Shown: positions 8,302 through 15,311, numbered from the stretch's first letter. The stretch: DNA of 18,344 nucleotides from Rhodoferax sp. (GCA_020048295.1 JAIFMT010000057.1:1-18344), one strand, 5' to 3'. Notes: generated by a model not told the origin, from the sequence alone. A program made the numbers and translations.

Positions 8302-9849
8302 CTAGAACTGCACATTGATATTGCCCGTCACCGCACTCTCGGCATAAGGTGCAGTGTCGCTGTCCACCACGGTATGGCGCGCACCCAGCGACACCGTTGA
8401 CCGTTTGCCCAGTTTGCCGCTCAGAGTGACATCCAGTGAACGCAGGCGGGTGTCCTGTGCGCCATTGGCGCTGCTGGTTTGCTGCTGCGACCAGACAACT
8501 CCCAAAGAATAATCGGGGGTCAAGCGGTGGGCAAGTTGCACGCTGACACCCTGCTGGCGAACATCACCAAAGTTGCTCAGATCATCCACACTGTCAGACA
8601 AGGCATCGAGCCGACTGCTTTCACTGCGCGAGGCAATGAAAGTGATGGTGTCACGCACGCCCAGCAAGGCAAATGACAGTTCCTGTCGGCGCTGCAAAGT
8701 GAGAGCGGAAGTCAAAAAACCACTGGTTGCAATCGCCGATGGGCTAATGCCGTTGGTTTGCAGATAGTTTTCAACCATCGTCGCGCGGGCTATTGGATCA
8801 GGCTCGACTGAGGCAAACTGGGAAAACAGCAAATCGTACATCGACCCGATGCTGCCAGCATTGATTTGATTTGCAGCGGTTGACCGGTCTTTGCTGTCGC
8901 TAAGTTTCCAGACGGTGCGTCCACTTCGATGCGTTAACAACAGGTTGTAAGCACTGCCAAAAGATTGGTGGCTGCGCGTCAGCGACACTGAGGTCAAGTC
9001 CGACGGCATCCAGTTCATGCCGACAACGTTGGTCGCATAGCGTTTTTTGTCGAGCGTGGTGTCGTTGTTGCTTTCACTACCCGCGTTGGCAAAGACCTTG
9101 AACTGCGGGCTGAAACTGTAATTCAGGCCGAGATTGACACTGTCAGAGTGGGTAGCGCGCCCTTGGTCAAAAGTCACGCTCTGTCGGGCCATTGCAGCCG
9201 ACCAACCCAAATTTCTTAACGTCTTGCCACTGCTCAGTTTGACGACGGAGTCTGTCACCGTGCTGCCAGTCGCTGTCTGCGCGTTGCTGTCCGTCACGGA
9301 ACGGCTGAAGCGAACCTCATATTGCGCCAGATCGCCGAGTTGCCCGCGAAGAAAAGGGGAAACACTGAAGTTCGAAACCTCCGCACGATTCTGGTTGATC
9401 ACCGTATTGTCGAGCGACTGGGTACCAAAAGCGGAAACAGCCTGTTGCGAAATATTGCCGGTGAATTCAACAAACAACCTGTTGTCGATGGCTTCCAAGG
9501 AGCCGAATGCAGTCAACGCGTTTTGCGACTGGCTGGAGGCGGAGTGTCTGGCGTAGTCAACTTGCGTGAGAGCGTAGTCAAAGTAAGTTTTGATGCGCGC
9601 CCCATTGATCGTGACGCGCAACCCCGGGCTAATCTCAGTAATCAGATCCGAGCGTGTGTTCAGATTGGCGAGATCCACATTGTCGGTTAACTTGCCTTGC
9701 AGGGAAACGCGAGGTACCACTGCGAGCGATCGATTCACATCGGCTGCTGCCTCTTGTGCAGCGCTGGGCAGAGGAACCATCGCCAGCGCCACAACAGCTG
9801 CAGACCCTTGCCAAGACAACGCCAGCAGTGACTTATGGAAGTGGCGCAT
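8302..9849 (-). CDS. Outer-membrane beta-barrel protein, PEP-CTERM system-associated (TIGR03016-like)
   Basis: Taken from the ATG at 9849, this is a 515-residue exported protein. MRHFHKSLLALSWQGSAAV, a hydrophobic core and a PSAAQEA cleavage region form a good signal peptide. The mature part is rich in alternating polar/hydrophobic strands with many Ser, Thr, Asn and Gln, and ends in Phe (NINVQF), the usual C-terminal signal for BAM-mediated insertion. It fits the outer-membrane family found in XrtA EPS loci, perhaps the polymer export channel (inference). The frame stays open to 9948, but that extension (MAMATATVMAM...) only reads the kinase's Gly-Tyr repeat in a shifted frame and would bury the signal peptide, so I reject it. 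The gene starts 10 bp after the kinase stop; the ribosome site is weak, so translation may be coupled to the kinase. Confidence 0.88.
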   Translation of the reverse strand: MRHFHKSLLALSWQGSAAVVALAMVPLPSAAQEAAADVNRSLAVVPRVSLQGKLTDNVDLANLNTRSDLITEISPGLRVTINGARIKTYFDYALTQVDYARHSASSQSQNALTAFGSLEAIDNRLFVEFTGNISQQAVSAFGTQSLDNTVINQNRAEVSNFSVSPFLRGQLGDLAQYEVRFSRSVTDSNAQTATGSTVTDSVVKLSSGKTLRNLGWSAAMARQSVTFDQGRATHSDSVNLGLNYSFSPQFKVFANAGSESNNDTTLDKKRYATNVVGMNWMPSDLTSVSLTRSHQSFGSAYNLLLTHRSGRTVWKLSDSKDRSTAANQINAGSIGSMYDLLFSQFASVEPDPIARATMVENYLQTNGISPSAIATSGFLTSALTLQRRQELSFALLGVRDTITFIASRSESSRLDALSDSVDDLSNFGDVRQQGVSVQLAHRLTPDYSLGVVWSQQQTSSANGAQDTRLRSLDVTLSGKLGKRSTVSLGARHTVVDSDTAPYAESAVTGNINVQF

Positions 9850-9859
9850 AAATTCGAAG

Positions 9860-10849
9860 TCAATCACCTTGTGTACGCGCTGACTCATGGCCATAACCAT
9901 AACCATAACCGTGCTCATTGCCATAACCGTAGCCGTAGCCATAGCCATCCTTGAACAAACTGCTGGCCTTGTTGAGCAGCATCAATTTCAATGGACAGGC
10001 CTCGATGGCTGCCAGCGCCTGCTTGACCTCGGACTGCAACGTCCTGCCAGCGTGAACCACCATCACCACCTGCCCCATGTGGGTGGCCAAGACGCGTGAC
10101 TCGGTCGTGATCAACAATGGAGGCGAATCAAAAATGATAATTCGATCAGAATATCGCGCGGACATGTCGTTGAGCAACCGAACCATGGCATCACTGGCCA
10201 GCAGTTCAGTTGCCCGTGGGTGTGGCGTGCCACTGGGCAAAATAGTCAATTTATCAACATTGGTTTTCAGTAGCACGCGCGAAAGGTCATTGGAGTCTTC
10301 GACAATAATGTCCAACAGGCCGGGACTGCTTGGCAAACCCAACATTCGCATGACCGATGGCCGAGCCACGTCAGCATCTACCAGCATGACAGTATTGTCC
10401 ATTTCCATGGCGATACTCATGGCGAGGTTGATGGCAGTAAAGCTCTTGCCCTCACCAGGCAACGCACTGGTGATCATGATAAGGTTGCCATTGGCAACCG
10501 ACGCTGCACCCTTCCCCATGGCATTCCTGATCAACGGACGCTTGATCACCCGGTACTGGTCAGCCACCTGTGTCCGTGGTGCATTGGGACTGACAATTCC
10601 ATTGGCCGCCAGCGCATCCAGATCCAGTTCAACTCGGCGCGACAACGGCACCGCTGGCCCCGCCCCGCCATCAACACCCGGCACTGCTGCAACACTTGCC
10701 TGTGCAACGATGGCAGCGCCAGCCGCCGCAACAGGCACTTCTTCACGGAGGGGCAAATCGGCTACAGACACCTGGGTTGCAGGCATCTCGGCACCAGCCT
10801 GGCGAAGTTGCTCAAGGCGCTTCGCCGCCTGTTCAATCAAGCTGGTCAT
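9860..10849 (-). CDS. XrtA-associated tyrosine autokinase (BY-kinase, CpsD/Wzc cytoplasmic domain type)
   Basis: This 329-residue P-loop kinase has Walker A at about 128-136 (SALPGEGKS), Walker A' at 154-161 (VMLVDADV) and Walker B at 237-244 (IIIFDSPP), the set that distinguishes bacterial tyrosine kinases from MinD/ParA relatives. An Ala- and Val-rich, probably disordered N-terminal part (about 20-70) precedes the catalytic domain. The C-terminus is a Gly-Tyr repeat with seven tyrosines (303, 305, 307, 309, 315, 317, 319), in the place of the autophosphorylated tyrosine cluster of Wzc and CapB. In these systems cycles of cluster phosphorylation control EPS polymerisation and chain length. 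It has no membrane segment, so the upstream Wzz-like protein is its likely activator; the two genes are 7 bp apart. The phosphatase at 13397 is the likely opponent (inference). Confidence 0.94.
   Translation of the reverse strand: MTSLIEQAAKRLEQLRQAGAEMPATQVSVADLPLREEVPVAAAGAAIVAQASVAAVPGVDGGAGPAVPLSRRVELDLDALAANGIVSPNAPRTQVADQYRVIKRPLIRNAMGKGAASVANGNLIMITSALPGEGKSFTAINLAMSIAMEMDNTVMLVDADVARPSVMRMLGLPSSPGLLDIIVEDSNDLSRVLLKTNVDKLTILPSGTPHPRATELLASDAMVRLLNDMSARYSDRIIIFDSPPLLITTESRVLATHMGQVVMVVHAGRTLQSEVKQALAAIEACPLKLMLLNKASSLFKDGYGYGYGYGNEHGYGYGYGHESARTQGD
9890..9946 (-). repeat. Hexanucleotide repeats encoding a Gly-Tyr tail
   Basis: On the minus strand this stretch consists of near-identical six-base units of the form GGYTAY: four units, a short interruption coding Asn-Glu-His, then three more units. 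Each unit codes Gly-Tyr in the kinase frame. Units differ only at third codon positions, so the amino-acid pattern looks conserved while the DNA drifts. In the +1 frame the same bases give a Met/Ala/Val/Thr string with eight ATG codons, in frame with the downstream outer-membrane gene. Gain or loss of a unit would change the number of tyrosines without a frameshift. Confidence 0.85.
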
Positions 10850-10856
10850 GGTTGTT

Positions 10857-12428
10857 TCACCCTGCTACCCCCCGCCCCGACAAAAGGAACAGCGCCACCA
10901 TTCCCGCACCAAAGGCGACCAACAAACCGCCGGTGGCGGCCAGAAATTTCTTCAATTCGTTTCGTCGCCGCGTGGCGGCCCCATCATCGAGCACCATATT
11001 GACGACCCCCAGCAACGGCACCCCCACTGACTCACTCAGGGCCCGGCCATCAAAGAAAACGGCTCGCAACTGACTCATGACAAAGGAGACACCCAGTCCA
11101 GCCCCCAAGGCAGCCAGCAACGCCAGTGGCATCAACAATAGCCGGTTGGGAGCCACTGGCTTGGGCGATGATCGTGGTGGATCAATCAGCCGGAAGTCAG
11201 CGACACCTGACGCACTTTCCAATTCACCTGACATGGAAGCCGACTCCCGTCGACTCACCAGATCGTTGTAATTCTTTTTGTTAATGTCGTAGTCGCGGTT
11301 GAGCTGGGAAAACTCTGCCTCGATCTGGGGCGCAGTCTTCATGGCTTCGCGAGCACGGTTGTAGCGTGACTCATACTCAGCAACCCGGGCACGCAACGAT
11401 GCCACTTGTACCTCAGAGGTCGCCATGACACGGCTCAGTTCCTGATAAGCCAAATTGGTGTTCTGACTGGCTGCAGCCGGGTTGGCAATGGCGGTTTTAC
11501 GCAGTTCCTGGATCTCACGTCGTTTGAGTTCCTCAAGTTCCTTGATCAGGCGCCTCGCCCCAACCACGTCGGGGTGTTCTTCGGTGAACCGTTGCAGCAA
11601 TGTGTCAAGATTGCGTCGCTGCGCTTCAATTCGGGCATCTATCTCTGGCGTTGAAATGTTGGCAGGCTTCTCTGACATCAGACTGCTGGTGGTCAAGGCG
11701 CGTTCAACTTCAAGCTGCTTGTGCGCTGCATCCCGTGCATTTTCAGCTTCCCGCAGTTCCAGTCGCGCTTGGCGTAGCTGGCCGCTGATGGCACTCAGTT
11801 GCCCCGCCATGTCTTGTCCGTCGGCAGTCTGGGTATCAATGTTTTTCAGTTTGAACTCTTTCAGGCGCATTTCGGCTTCTTCAAGCTTGGCAACATAAAC
11901 CTTGATCTGTTCATCGATAAACTTCTTTGCCGTATCTGAATCTTTCCGTGTTGCACCCAGGCTGGACTCAACAAAAATGGATACCAGCGACTGAATCACC
12001 TTTCTGGCTGTTTCAGGATTAGGGTCGCGGTAGGACAGGATATACAGGTTGTCACGGCCAAGATTCTTGATCTCAAGGCTTTTTGTCAAATGATCTATCA
12101 GCGCTTCTTGTACCTTTCTCTCGCCACTGCCAAGATCCAGGTCGGCCATGCGAATGAGCTTCTCGACATTGGGGCGGCTGATCAGCGTGCGACTCAACAT
12201 CGCAACTTGCTGATCAACATTCGGCTGTACGGCCAATCCCGACATCAATGGTTTCAGAATGGACTGTGTATCGACAAAAACACGGGCCGTCGCTTCGTAT
12301 TTATCGGGCACAGAAAGCACCACACCGGACCCAATCAAAGCCACCAACCAAGCCGCGATCAATCCCAGCCAGCGGTGTCTCCACATGCCCCGAAGGATCG
12401 TGGTCAATTGACTGATGAGTTCATCCAT
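10857..12428 (-). CDS. XrtA system polysaccharide chain-length determinant (Wzz/GNVR family)
   Basis: This 523-residue inner-membrane protein has the polysaccharide co-polymerase layout. A first membrane helix spans about 18-40 and is followed by the periplasmic Wzz domain (PDKYEATARVFVD). A long coiled coil (about 165-390) rich in Glu, Arg, Leu and Ala comes next. A GNVR-like segment (about 350-420) leads to a proline-rich stretch (PPRSSPKPVAP) and a second helix at about 428-450. A third hydrophobic helix near the C-terminus (about 495-517) is characteristic of the PEP-CTERM-associated subgroup (TIGR03007-type). It should set chain length and activate the adjacent cytoplasmic tyrosine kinase, whose gene begins 7 bp downstream. 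The ATG at 12428 lacks a strong ribosome site. It is separated from the export gene by 83 bp containing a hairpin. Confidence 0.94.
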   Translation of the reverse strand: MDELISQLTTILRGMWRHRWLGLIAAWLVALIGSGVVLSVPDKYEATARVFVDTQSILKPLMSGLAVQPNVDQQVAMLSRTLISRPNVEKLIRMADLDLGSGERKVQEALIDHLTKSLEIKNLGRDNLYILSYRDPNPETARKVIQSLVSIFVESSLGATRKDSDTAKKFIDEQIKVYVAKLEEAEMRLKEFKLKNIDTQTADGQDMAGQLSAISGQLRQARLELREAENARDAAHKQLEVERALTTSSLMSEKPANISTPEIDARIEAQRRNLDTLLQRFTEEHPDVVGARRLIKELEELKRREIQELRKTAIANPAAASQNTNLAYQELSRVMATSEVQVASLRARVAEYESRYNRAREAMKTAPQIEAEFSQLNRDYDINKKNYNDLVSRRESASMSGELESASGVADFRLIDPPRSSPKPVAPNRLLLMPLALLAALGAGLGVSFVMSQLRAVFFDGRALSESVGVPLLGVVNMVLDDGAATRRRNELKKFLAATGGLLVAFGAGMVALFLLSGRGVAG

Positions 12429-12464
12429 TGATATGCGTTTGCTCTATTGGAATTCGGCTGTCAC

Positions 12465-12486
12465 AAGACCCGATTGCAAGGGTCTT
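12465..12486 (-). promoter_or_regulatory. Intercistronic hairpin between the export and chain-length genes
   Basis: The 83-bp gap between these two genes is the largest inside the ten-gene run. It contains a perfect 7-bp inverted repeat, AAGACCC (12465-12471) and GGGTCTT (12480-12486), with an 8-nt loop. In minus-strand RNA the hairpin lies 26 nt downstream of the export stop codon and 36 nt before the chain-length start. No T-run follows, so it is not a standard intrinsic terminator. A partial terminator, RNA-processing site or stabilising 3' hairpin for the export message are the reasonable alternatives; the sequence alone does not choose between them. Confidence 0.55.
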
Positions 12487-12511
12487 CTTCCACACCAGGA
12501 GTGAAAAGACG

Positions 12512-13156
12512 TTAAAACCAGCCTTGGGGAATAATCAATACGTCGCCCGGCTTCATTTCAACATTCGCCGAAATGTCGCCGCGTTTGATGAGGTCTTTCA
12601 GTCGAACCGAGTAGCGCTTGTCGCCTTCTGCTGCGCGCGTAATCGAGGCCCCATTGCCATCCGCAAAGTCGGTCAATCCTCCCACTGCAATCATGACATC
12701 AAGCAAGGTCATTTTTTGCTTGTAAGGCAGCGCTTGAGGCTTGGCAGCCTCTCCGACGACACGAATTTGCTCGCTATACGGACCGACAAAGTTGCTGACA
12801 ATCACCGTCACGACCGGATCGCGGACCAGCTTGCTCAATGCTTTTTCGACATCACGGGCGATTTCGCTCGAAGTCTTTCCTTGTACCACGAGCTCATCCA
12901 CCAGCGGGGTGGAAAGCTTCCCATCCGGTCGCACCGGCACCGACATGGACAGCTCCGGATTGCGCCAAACAATGATGTTGAGACTATCGCCAGGACCAAC
13001 AATGTAGTTGTAATCAGCAGTTGCCGCCACAGAAGGTGCTGCCGGGTAATTGCCTGATGGGCTTGCGCAACCTGCAATCACCCCAACGACCAAGCCTGCC
13101 AAAATGATACGTGACAACACGGCCCACGAAGCCAACACCGAAATGAAACTATTCAC
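12512..13156 (-). CDS. XrtA system polysaccharide export lipoprotein (Wza/OPX family)
   Basis: This 214-residue protein is an outer-membrane polysaccharide export component. A hydrophobic N-terminus ends in a lipobox-like VIAGC with Cys30 as the probable lipidated residue. A Poly_export domain follows (about 47-125, YNYIVGPGDSLNIIVW), then a SLBB domain (about 128-205) with PLVDEL-type and GGLTDFADGNGA segments. It is much shorter than Wza and lacks its C-terminal transmembrane helix, as usual for the XrtA-associated subfamily (TIGR03027-type); the neighbouring beta-barrel may supply the pore (inference). The start is GTG, supported by GAGGGGG about 6 bp upstream. It is the first gene of the minus-strand run and faces the divergent region shared with the phosphatase. 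Confidence 0.94.
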   Translation of the reverse strand: MNSFISVLASWAVLSRIILAGLVVGVIAGCASPSGNYPAAPSVAATADYNYIVGPGDSLNIIVWRNPELSMSVPVRPDGKLSTPLVDELVVQGKTSSEIARDVEKALSKLVRDPVVTVIVSNFVGPYSEQIRVVGEAAKPQALPYKQKMTLLDVMIAVGGLTDFADGNGASITRAAEGDKRYSVRLKDLIKRGDISANVEMKPGDVLIIPQGWF

Positions 13157-13201
13157 AGACTACCCCCTCAAGTTTGAGCCGTTAAAAATACGCAGAGCAC
13201 C

Positions 13202-13216
13202 GCAATGGCCCGCCCG
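13202..13216 (-). promoter_or_regulatory. Candidate sigma-54 (-24/-12) promoter for the EPS operon
   Basis: On the minus strand, GGGCGGGCCATTGC contains GG and GC separated by exactly 10 bases, with a good TTGC -12 element but a poor -24 element (CGGGCG instead of TGGCAC). It would start RNA near 13190, about 34 nt before the export GTG. Sigma-54 control by PrsK/PrsR is known or proposed for PEP-CTERM systems, which makes the site worth listing. With only part of the consensus matched, it could be chance in GC-rich DNA. No convincing sigma-70 alternative was found on this strand; TATATT at -10 quality exists nearby without a good -35. Confidence 0.28.
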
Positions 13217-13329
13217 GGAATATACCGCATTAGTGCTGCATAAGCTCACTTACAAACTTCAATCTCGAAATCACAACCCATAATTCTGTCGTTTATTCAC
13301 ACAACGCAAACTCGCCATGAATCTCCTCG

Positions 13330-13358
13330 TTGACGCCCGCAGCACCCCACCGAATAAC
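13330..13358 (+). promoter_or_regulatory. Candidate sigma-70 promoter for the tyrosine phosphatase gene
   Basis: TTGACG (13330-13335, five of six consensus bases) and AATAAC (13353-13358, four of six) are separated by an ideal 17 bp. Transcription would begin near 13365 and give a leader of about 30 nt before the phosphatase ATG at 13397. No Shine-Dalgarno sequence is obvious in that leader. This would let the phosphatase be expressed independently of the divergent EPS operon. Confidence 0.45.
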
Positions 13359-13396
13359 GGTAACCAATATCTGACGTCCCCTCATTTGTCTGAACC

Positions 13397-13867
13397 ATGA
13401 TCAATATTGTGCTGGTCTGCATGGCCAACGTCTGCCGCTCACCCATGGCAGCCACGGTGCTGCAGCATATGGTGCGCGATGCCGGGTTGTCGTCCCAAGT
13501 GAAGATTGATTCAGCGGGAACCCATGCTCGGGAAGGCGACCGATCTCCGGATGCCCGCGCCGCACGAGCGCTTGCTGATCGGCAGTACACGGTCAAAAAA
13601 TCCCGCTCGCGGCAAATGAAGCCACTGGACTTTCAGCGCGCTGACATGGTGATCGCGATGGATATGGCAAATTTGGACGCATTGAAGTTGCAATGCCCGC
13701 CGCAATACCATCATAAATTGAGCCTGTTTTTAGCGCATGCCCCTGAACTGAAAACACTGGAGGTCCCGGATCCGTACTTTGGCAACCAATCCGGCTTTGA
13801 GCGCGTACTCGACCTGTGCGAGGCTGGTGCCAGGGGAATTGTGAAGACACTTCTTCAAATTCGGTAA
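13397..13867 (+). CDS. Low-molecular-weight protein tyrosine phosphatase (Wzb/Etp-like)
   Basis: This 156-residue enzyme has the family signature Cys-X5-Arg-Ser near the N-terminus: Cys8 is the nucleophile and Arg14 binds phosphate in [10 protein letters not shown], with Ala10 where Gly is more usual. DSAGTHA (about 38-44) is the conserved second strand, and Asp125 in PDPYFG is the general acid. Related enzymes dephosphorylate the tyrosine cluster of BY-kinases and so regulate EPS or capsule production. The autokinase in the adjacent divergent operon is the obvious partner (inference). The ATG is fixed, since an in-frame TGA lies two codons upstream and the next Met would remove Cys8. It has no good ribosome site. 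Its 3' end overlaps the convergent epimerase gene by 13 bp. It is the only plus-strand gene after mfd. Confidence 0.95.
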   Translation: MINIVLVCMANVCRSPMAATVLQHMVRDAGLSSQVKIDSAGTHAREGDRSPDARAARALADRQYTVKKSRSRQMKPLDFQRADMVIAMDMANLDALKLQCPPQYHHKLSLFLAHAPELKTLEVPDPYFGNQSGFERVLDLCEAGARGIVKTLLQIR

Positions 13868-14862
13868 TAGGCTCTGAACCACTGCACAAAGCGCGCCACG
13901 CCAACAGCGACAGGTGTAGCAGGTACAAAGCCAATCCATTGACGCAGCGCGTCCGTGTTGGCGTAGGTCGCTGGAACATCGCCGTCCTGCATGGGCAACA
14001 GTCTTTTTTCTGCCGCTTGCCCCAAGGCCTGCTCAATACAGCCAATAAATTCAAGCAGCGGTACCGGCTTGTTGTTGCCAATATTGAACAGCCTGTAGGG
14101 TGCGTTGCTGGTGGCCGGGTCCGCCAGCGCGGCATCATAAGCTGGGTCGGCACTGGCGATACGGTCTGTGACACGCAAGACACCTTCAACAATGTCATCG
14201 ATGTAAGTGAAATCGCGCTGCATTTGTCCGTGGTTGAACACGTCAATCGGACGCCCTTCCAAAATTGCCCGGGTAAACAAATAAAGCGCCATATCCGGTC
14301 GACCCCAGGGCCCATAGACCGTAAAAAAACGCAAACCGGTAGTGGGCAACCGATAGAGGTGGCTGTAGGTGTGCGCCATCAGCTCATTGGCTTTTTTTGT
14401 GGCGGCATACAGACTGACCGGGTGATCAACGCTGTCATGCTCGGAAAATGGCATTTTGGTGTTGCCACCGTAAACGCTGGAGCTCGAGGCATAAACCAGG
14501 TGCGCGACCTGATTGTGCCGACAACCCTCAAGGATGTTCGCAAAACCCAGCAAATTGCTGTCAACGTAGGCTAAAGGGTTTTGGAGCGAATAGCGCACAC
14601 CCGCCTGCGCTGCAAGGTGAATCACCCTGTCAAACTTCTCGCGGAAAAACAACTCAGCAATGCCTGCCCGGTCTGCCACGTCCAATTGGACAAATCGAAA
14701 ATCAGCATGCGTGCGCAACTGATCCAACCGTGCATGCTTCAGGGAAACGTCGTAATAGTCGTTCAGATTATCGACCCCAACGACTGTATCGCCTCGTTCG
14801 AGCAAGCGCTTGGCTACCCCCATGCCGATAAAGCCGGCCACCCCAGTCAGTAAAATTTTCAT
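13855..14862 (-). CDS. NAD-dependent sugar epimerase, probably UDP-glucuronate 4-epimerase
   Basis: This 335-residue protein is an extended short-chain dehydrogenase. The nucleotide-binding motif TGVAGFIG is at residues 6-13, a serine cluster (126-129, [10 protein letters not shown]) supplies the catalytic Ser, and Tyr152 with Lys156 form the YxxxK pair. The loop [13 protein letters not shown] after the second strand is typical of UDP-glucuronate 4-epimerases such as LspL and WbpP relatives, and the [15 protein letters not shown] stretch also fits. It would convert UDP-glucuronate to UDP-galacturonate in the cytoplasm as an EPS precursor. Exact substrate is inferred; a UDP-glucose or UDP-GlcNAc epimerase is less likely. 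It lies 43 bp downstream of the PilZ gene, so both may share a transcript. Its 3' end overlaps the phosphatase tail by 13 bp. Confidence 0.92.
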   Translation of the reverse strand: MKILLTGVAGFIGMGVAKRLLERGDTVVGVDNLNDYYDVSLKHARLDQLRTHADFRFVQLDVADRAGIAELFFREKFDRVIHLAAQAGVRYSLQNPLAYVDSNLLGFANILEGCRHNQVAHLVYASSSSVYGGNTKMPFSEHDSVDHPVSLYAATKKANELMAHTYSHLYRLPTTGLRFFTVYGPWGRPDMALYLFTRAILEGRPIDVFNHGQMQRDFTYIDDIVEGVLRVTDRIASADPAYDAALADPATSNAPYRLFNIGNNKPVPLLEFIGCIEQALGQAAEKRLLPMQDGDVPATYANTDALRQWIGFVPATPVAVGVARFVQWFRAYYRI

Positions 14863-14905
14863 GATTGCACGAACCTCAAAACCAGTTCGGCGGATGCTAA
14901 CTCAC

Positions 14906-15223
14906 TCAATCAGGGTCAGTAAAAAAAGAATGCGCCAGTTTGACGGCAACACCCACAACGCCATCTTTGTGATCAACTCGAACCACCTCGCCCTTGCAAA
15001 CCATTTTCAATTTCTGGCCTTGCACGTCCACTTCCACAACAAACTGGACCACTGACCCAGGCACTTGGTCGGCTTGGGACTCGAAATAGACACCGGTTGC
15101 ACTGATGTTTCGCGTCAACCCCTGCTTGCCATTGAGTTCGATGGGCAGCCGAGAGTCGAACCTGTCCGCTTGACGCTTGGATTCAATGGCACTGCCGGTA
15201 ACACGTGATAGGTTGTGTTGCAT
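14906..15223 (-). CDS. PilZ domain protein, likely c-di-GMP receptor
   Basis: This is a 105-residue single-domain protein. The c-di-GMP-binding signature of PilZ is complete: an RxxxR motif at residues 17-21 (RQADR; R21-R25 also fits) and (D/N)xSxxG as NISATG at about residues 39-44, followed by the expected beta-barrel strands (VYFES, VVQFVVEVDV, GEVVRVD). It has no membrane segment and is probably a cytoplasmic adaptor that changes activity of a partner on binding c-di-GMP, a common control of EPS synthesis. The partner is unknown; the downstream epimerase and nearby EPS machinery are candidates by location only. The start is ATG at 15223, with a promoter-like sequence about 50 bp upstream. 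Confidence 0.93.
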   Translation of the reverse strand: MQHNLSRVTGSAIESKRQADRFDSRLPIELNGKQGLTRNISATGVYFESQADQVPGSVVQFVVEVDVQGQKLKMVCKGEVVRVDHKDGVVGVAVKLAHSFFTDPD

Positions 15224-15273
15224 ATCTCAATTTGCTTGCTGATGAACCCTGAATTATTAGATTACCGCGCGAT

Positions 15274-15302
15274 AATAAAGCATAGAACATGCCAAATGTT
15301 AA
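15274..15302 (-). promoter_or_regulatory. Candidate sigma-70 promoter for the PilZ-epimerase unit
   Basis: On the minus strand, TTAACA (complement of 15297-15302, five of six -35 bases) is followed after exactly 17 bp by TTTATT (complement of 15274-15279). TGC lies directly before it, so this is an extended -10 element. RNA would start near 15267, about 44 nt before the PilZ ATG. The surrounding 15224-15395 stretch is clearly more A+T-rich than the flanking genes, as expected of a regulatory region, and holds no convincing gene. Confidence 0.55.
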
Positions 15303-15311
15303 TGTATTGAC

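Noticed and set aside
9890..9946. CRISPR-like short repeats
   Set aside because: The units are six bases with no spacers and code a Gly-Tyr tail in frame, so this is a coding microsatellite-like repeat.
9850..9948. N-terminal extension of the outer-membrane protein
   Set aside because: It is only the kinase's Gly-Tyr repeat read in another frame; using it would put 33 residues in front of a good signal peptide.
10077..11030. 317-codon plus-strand frame opposite the kinase and chain-length genes
   Set aside because: It crosses the junction of two well-supported minus-strand genes, is rich in Ser/Arg/Ala typical of shadow translation, and shows no known motif.
12465..12486. Intrinsic terminator inside the EPS operon
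   Set aside because: The stem is short and no T-run follows on either strand, so I list it as an intercistronic hairpin of unknown role.
13050..13283. 77-codon plus-strand frame in the divergent region
   Set aside because: It begins antisense to the signal region of the export lipoprotein, has no recognisable motif and runs across the likely operon promoter.
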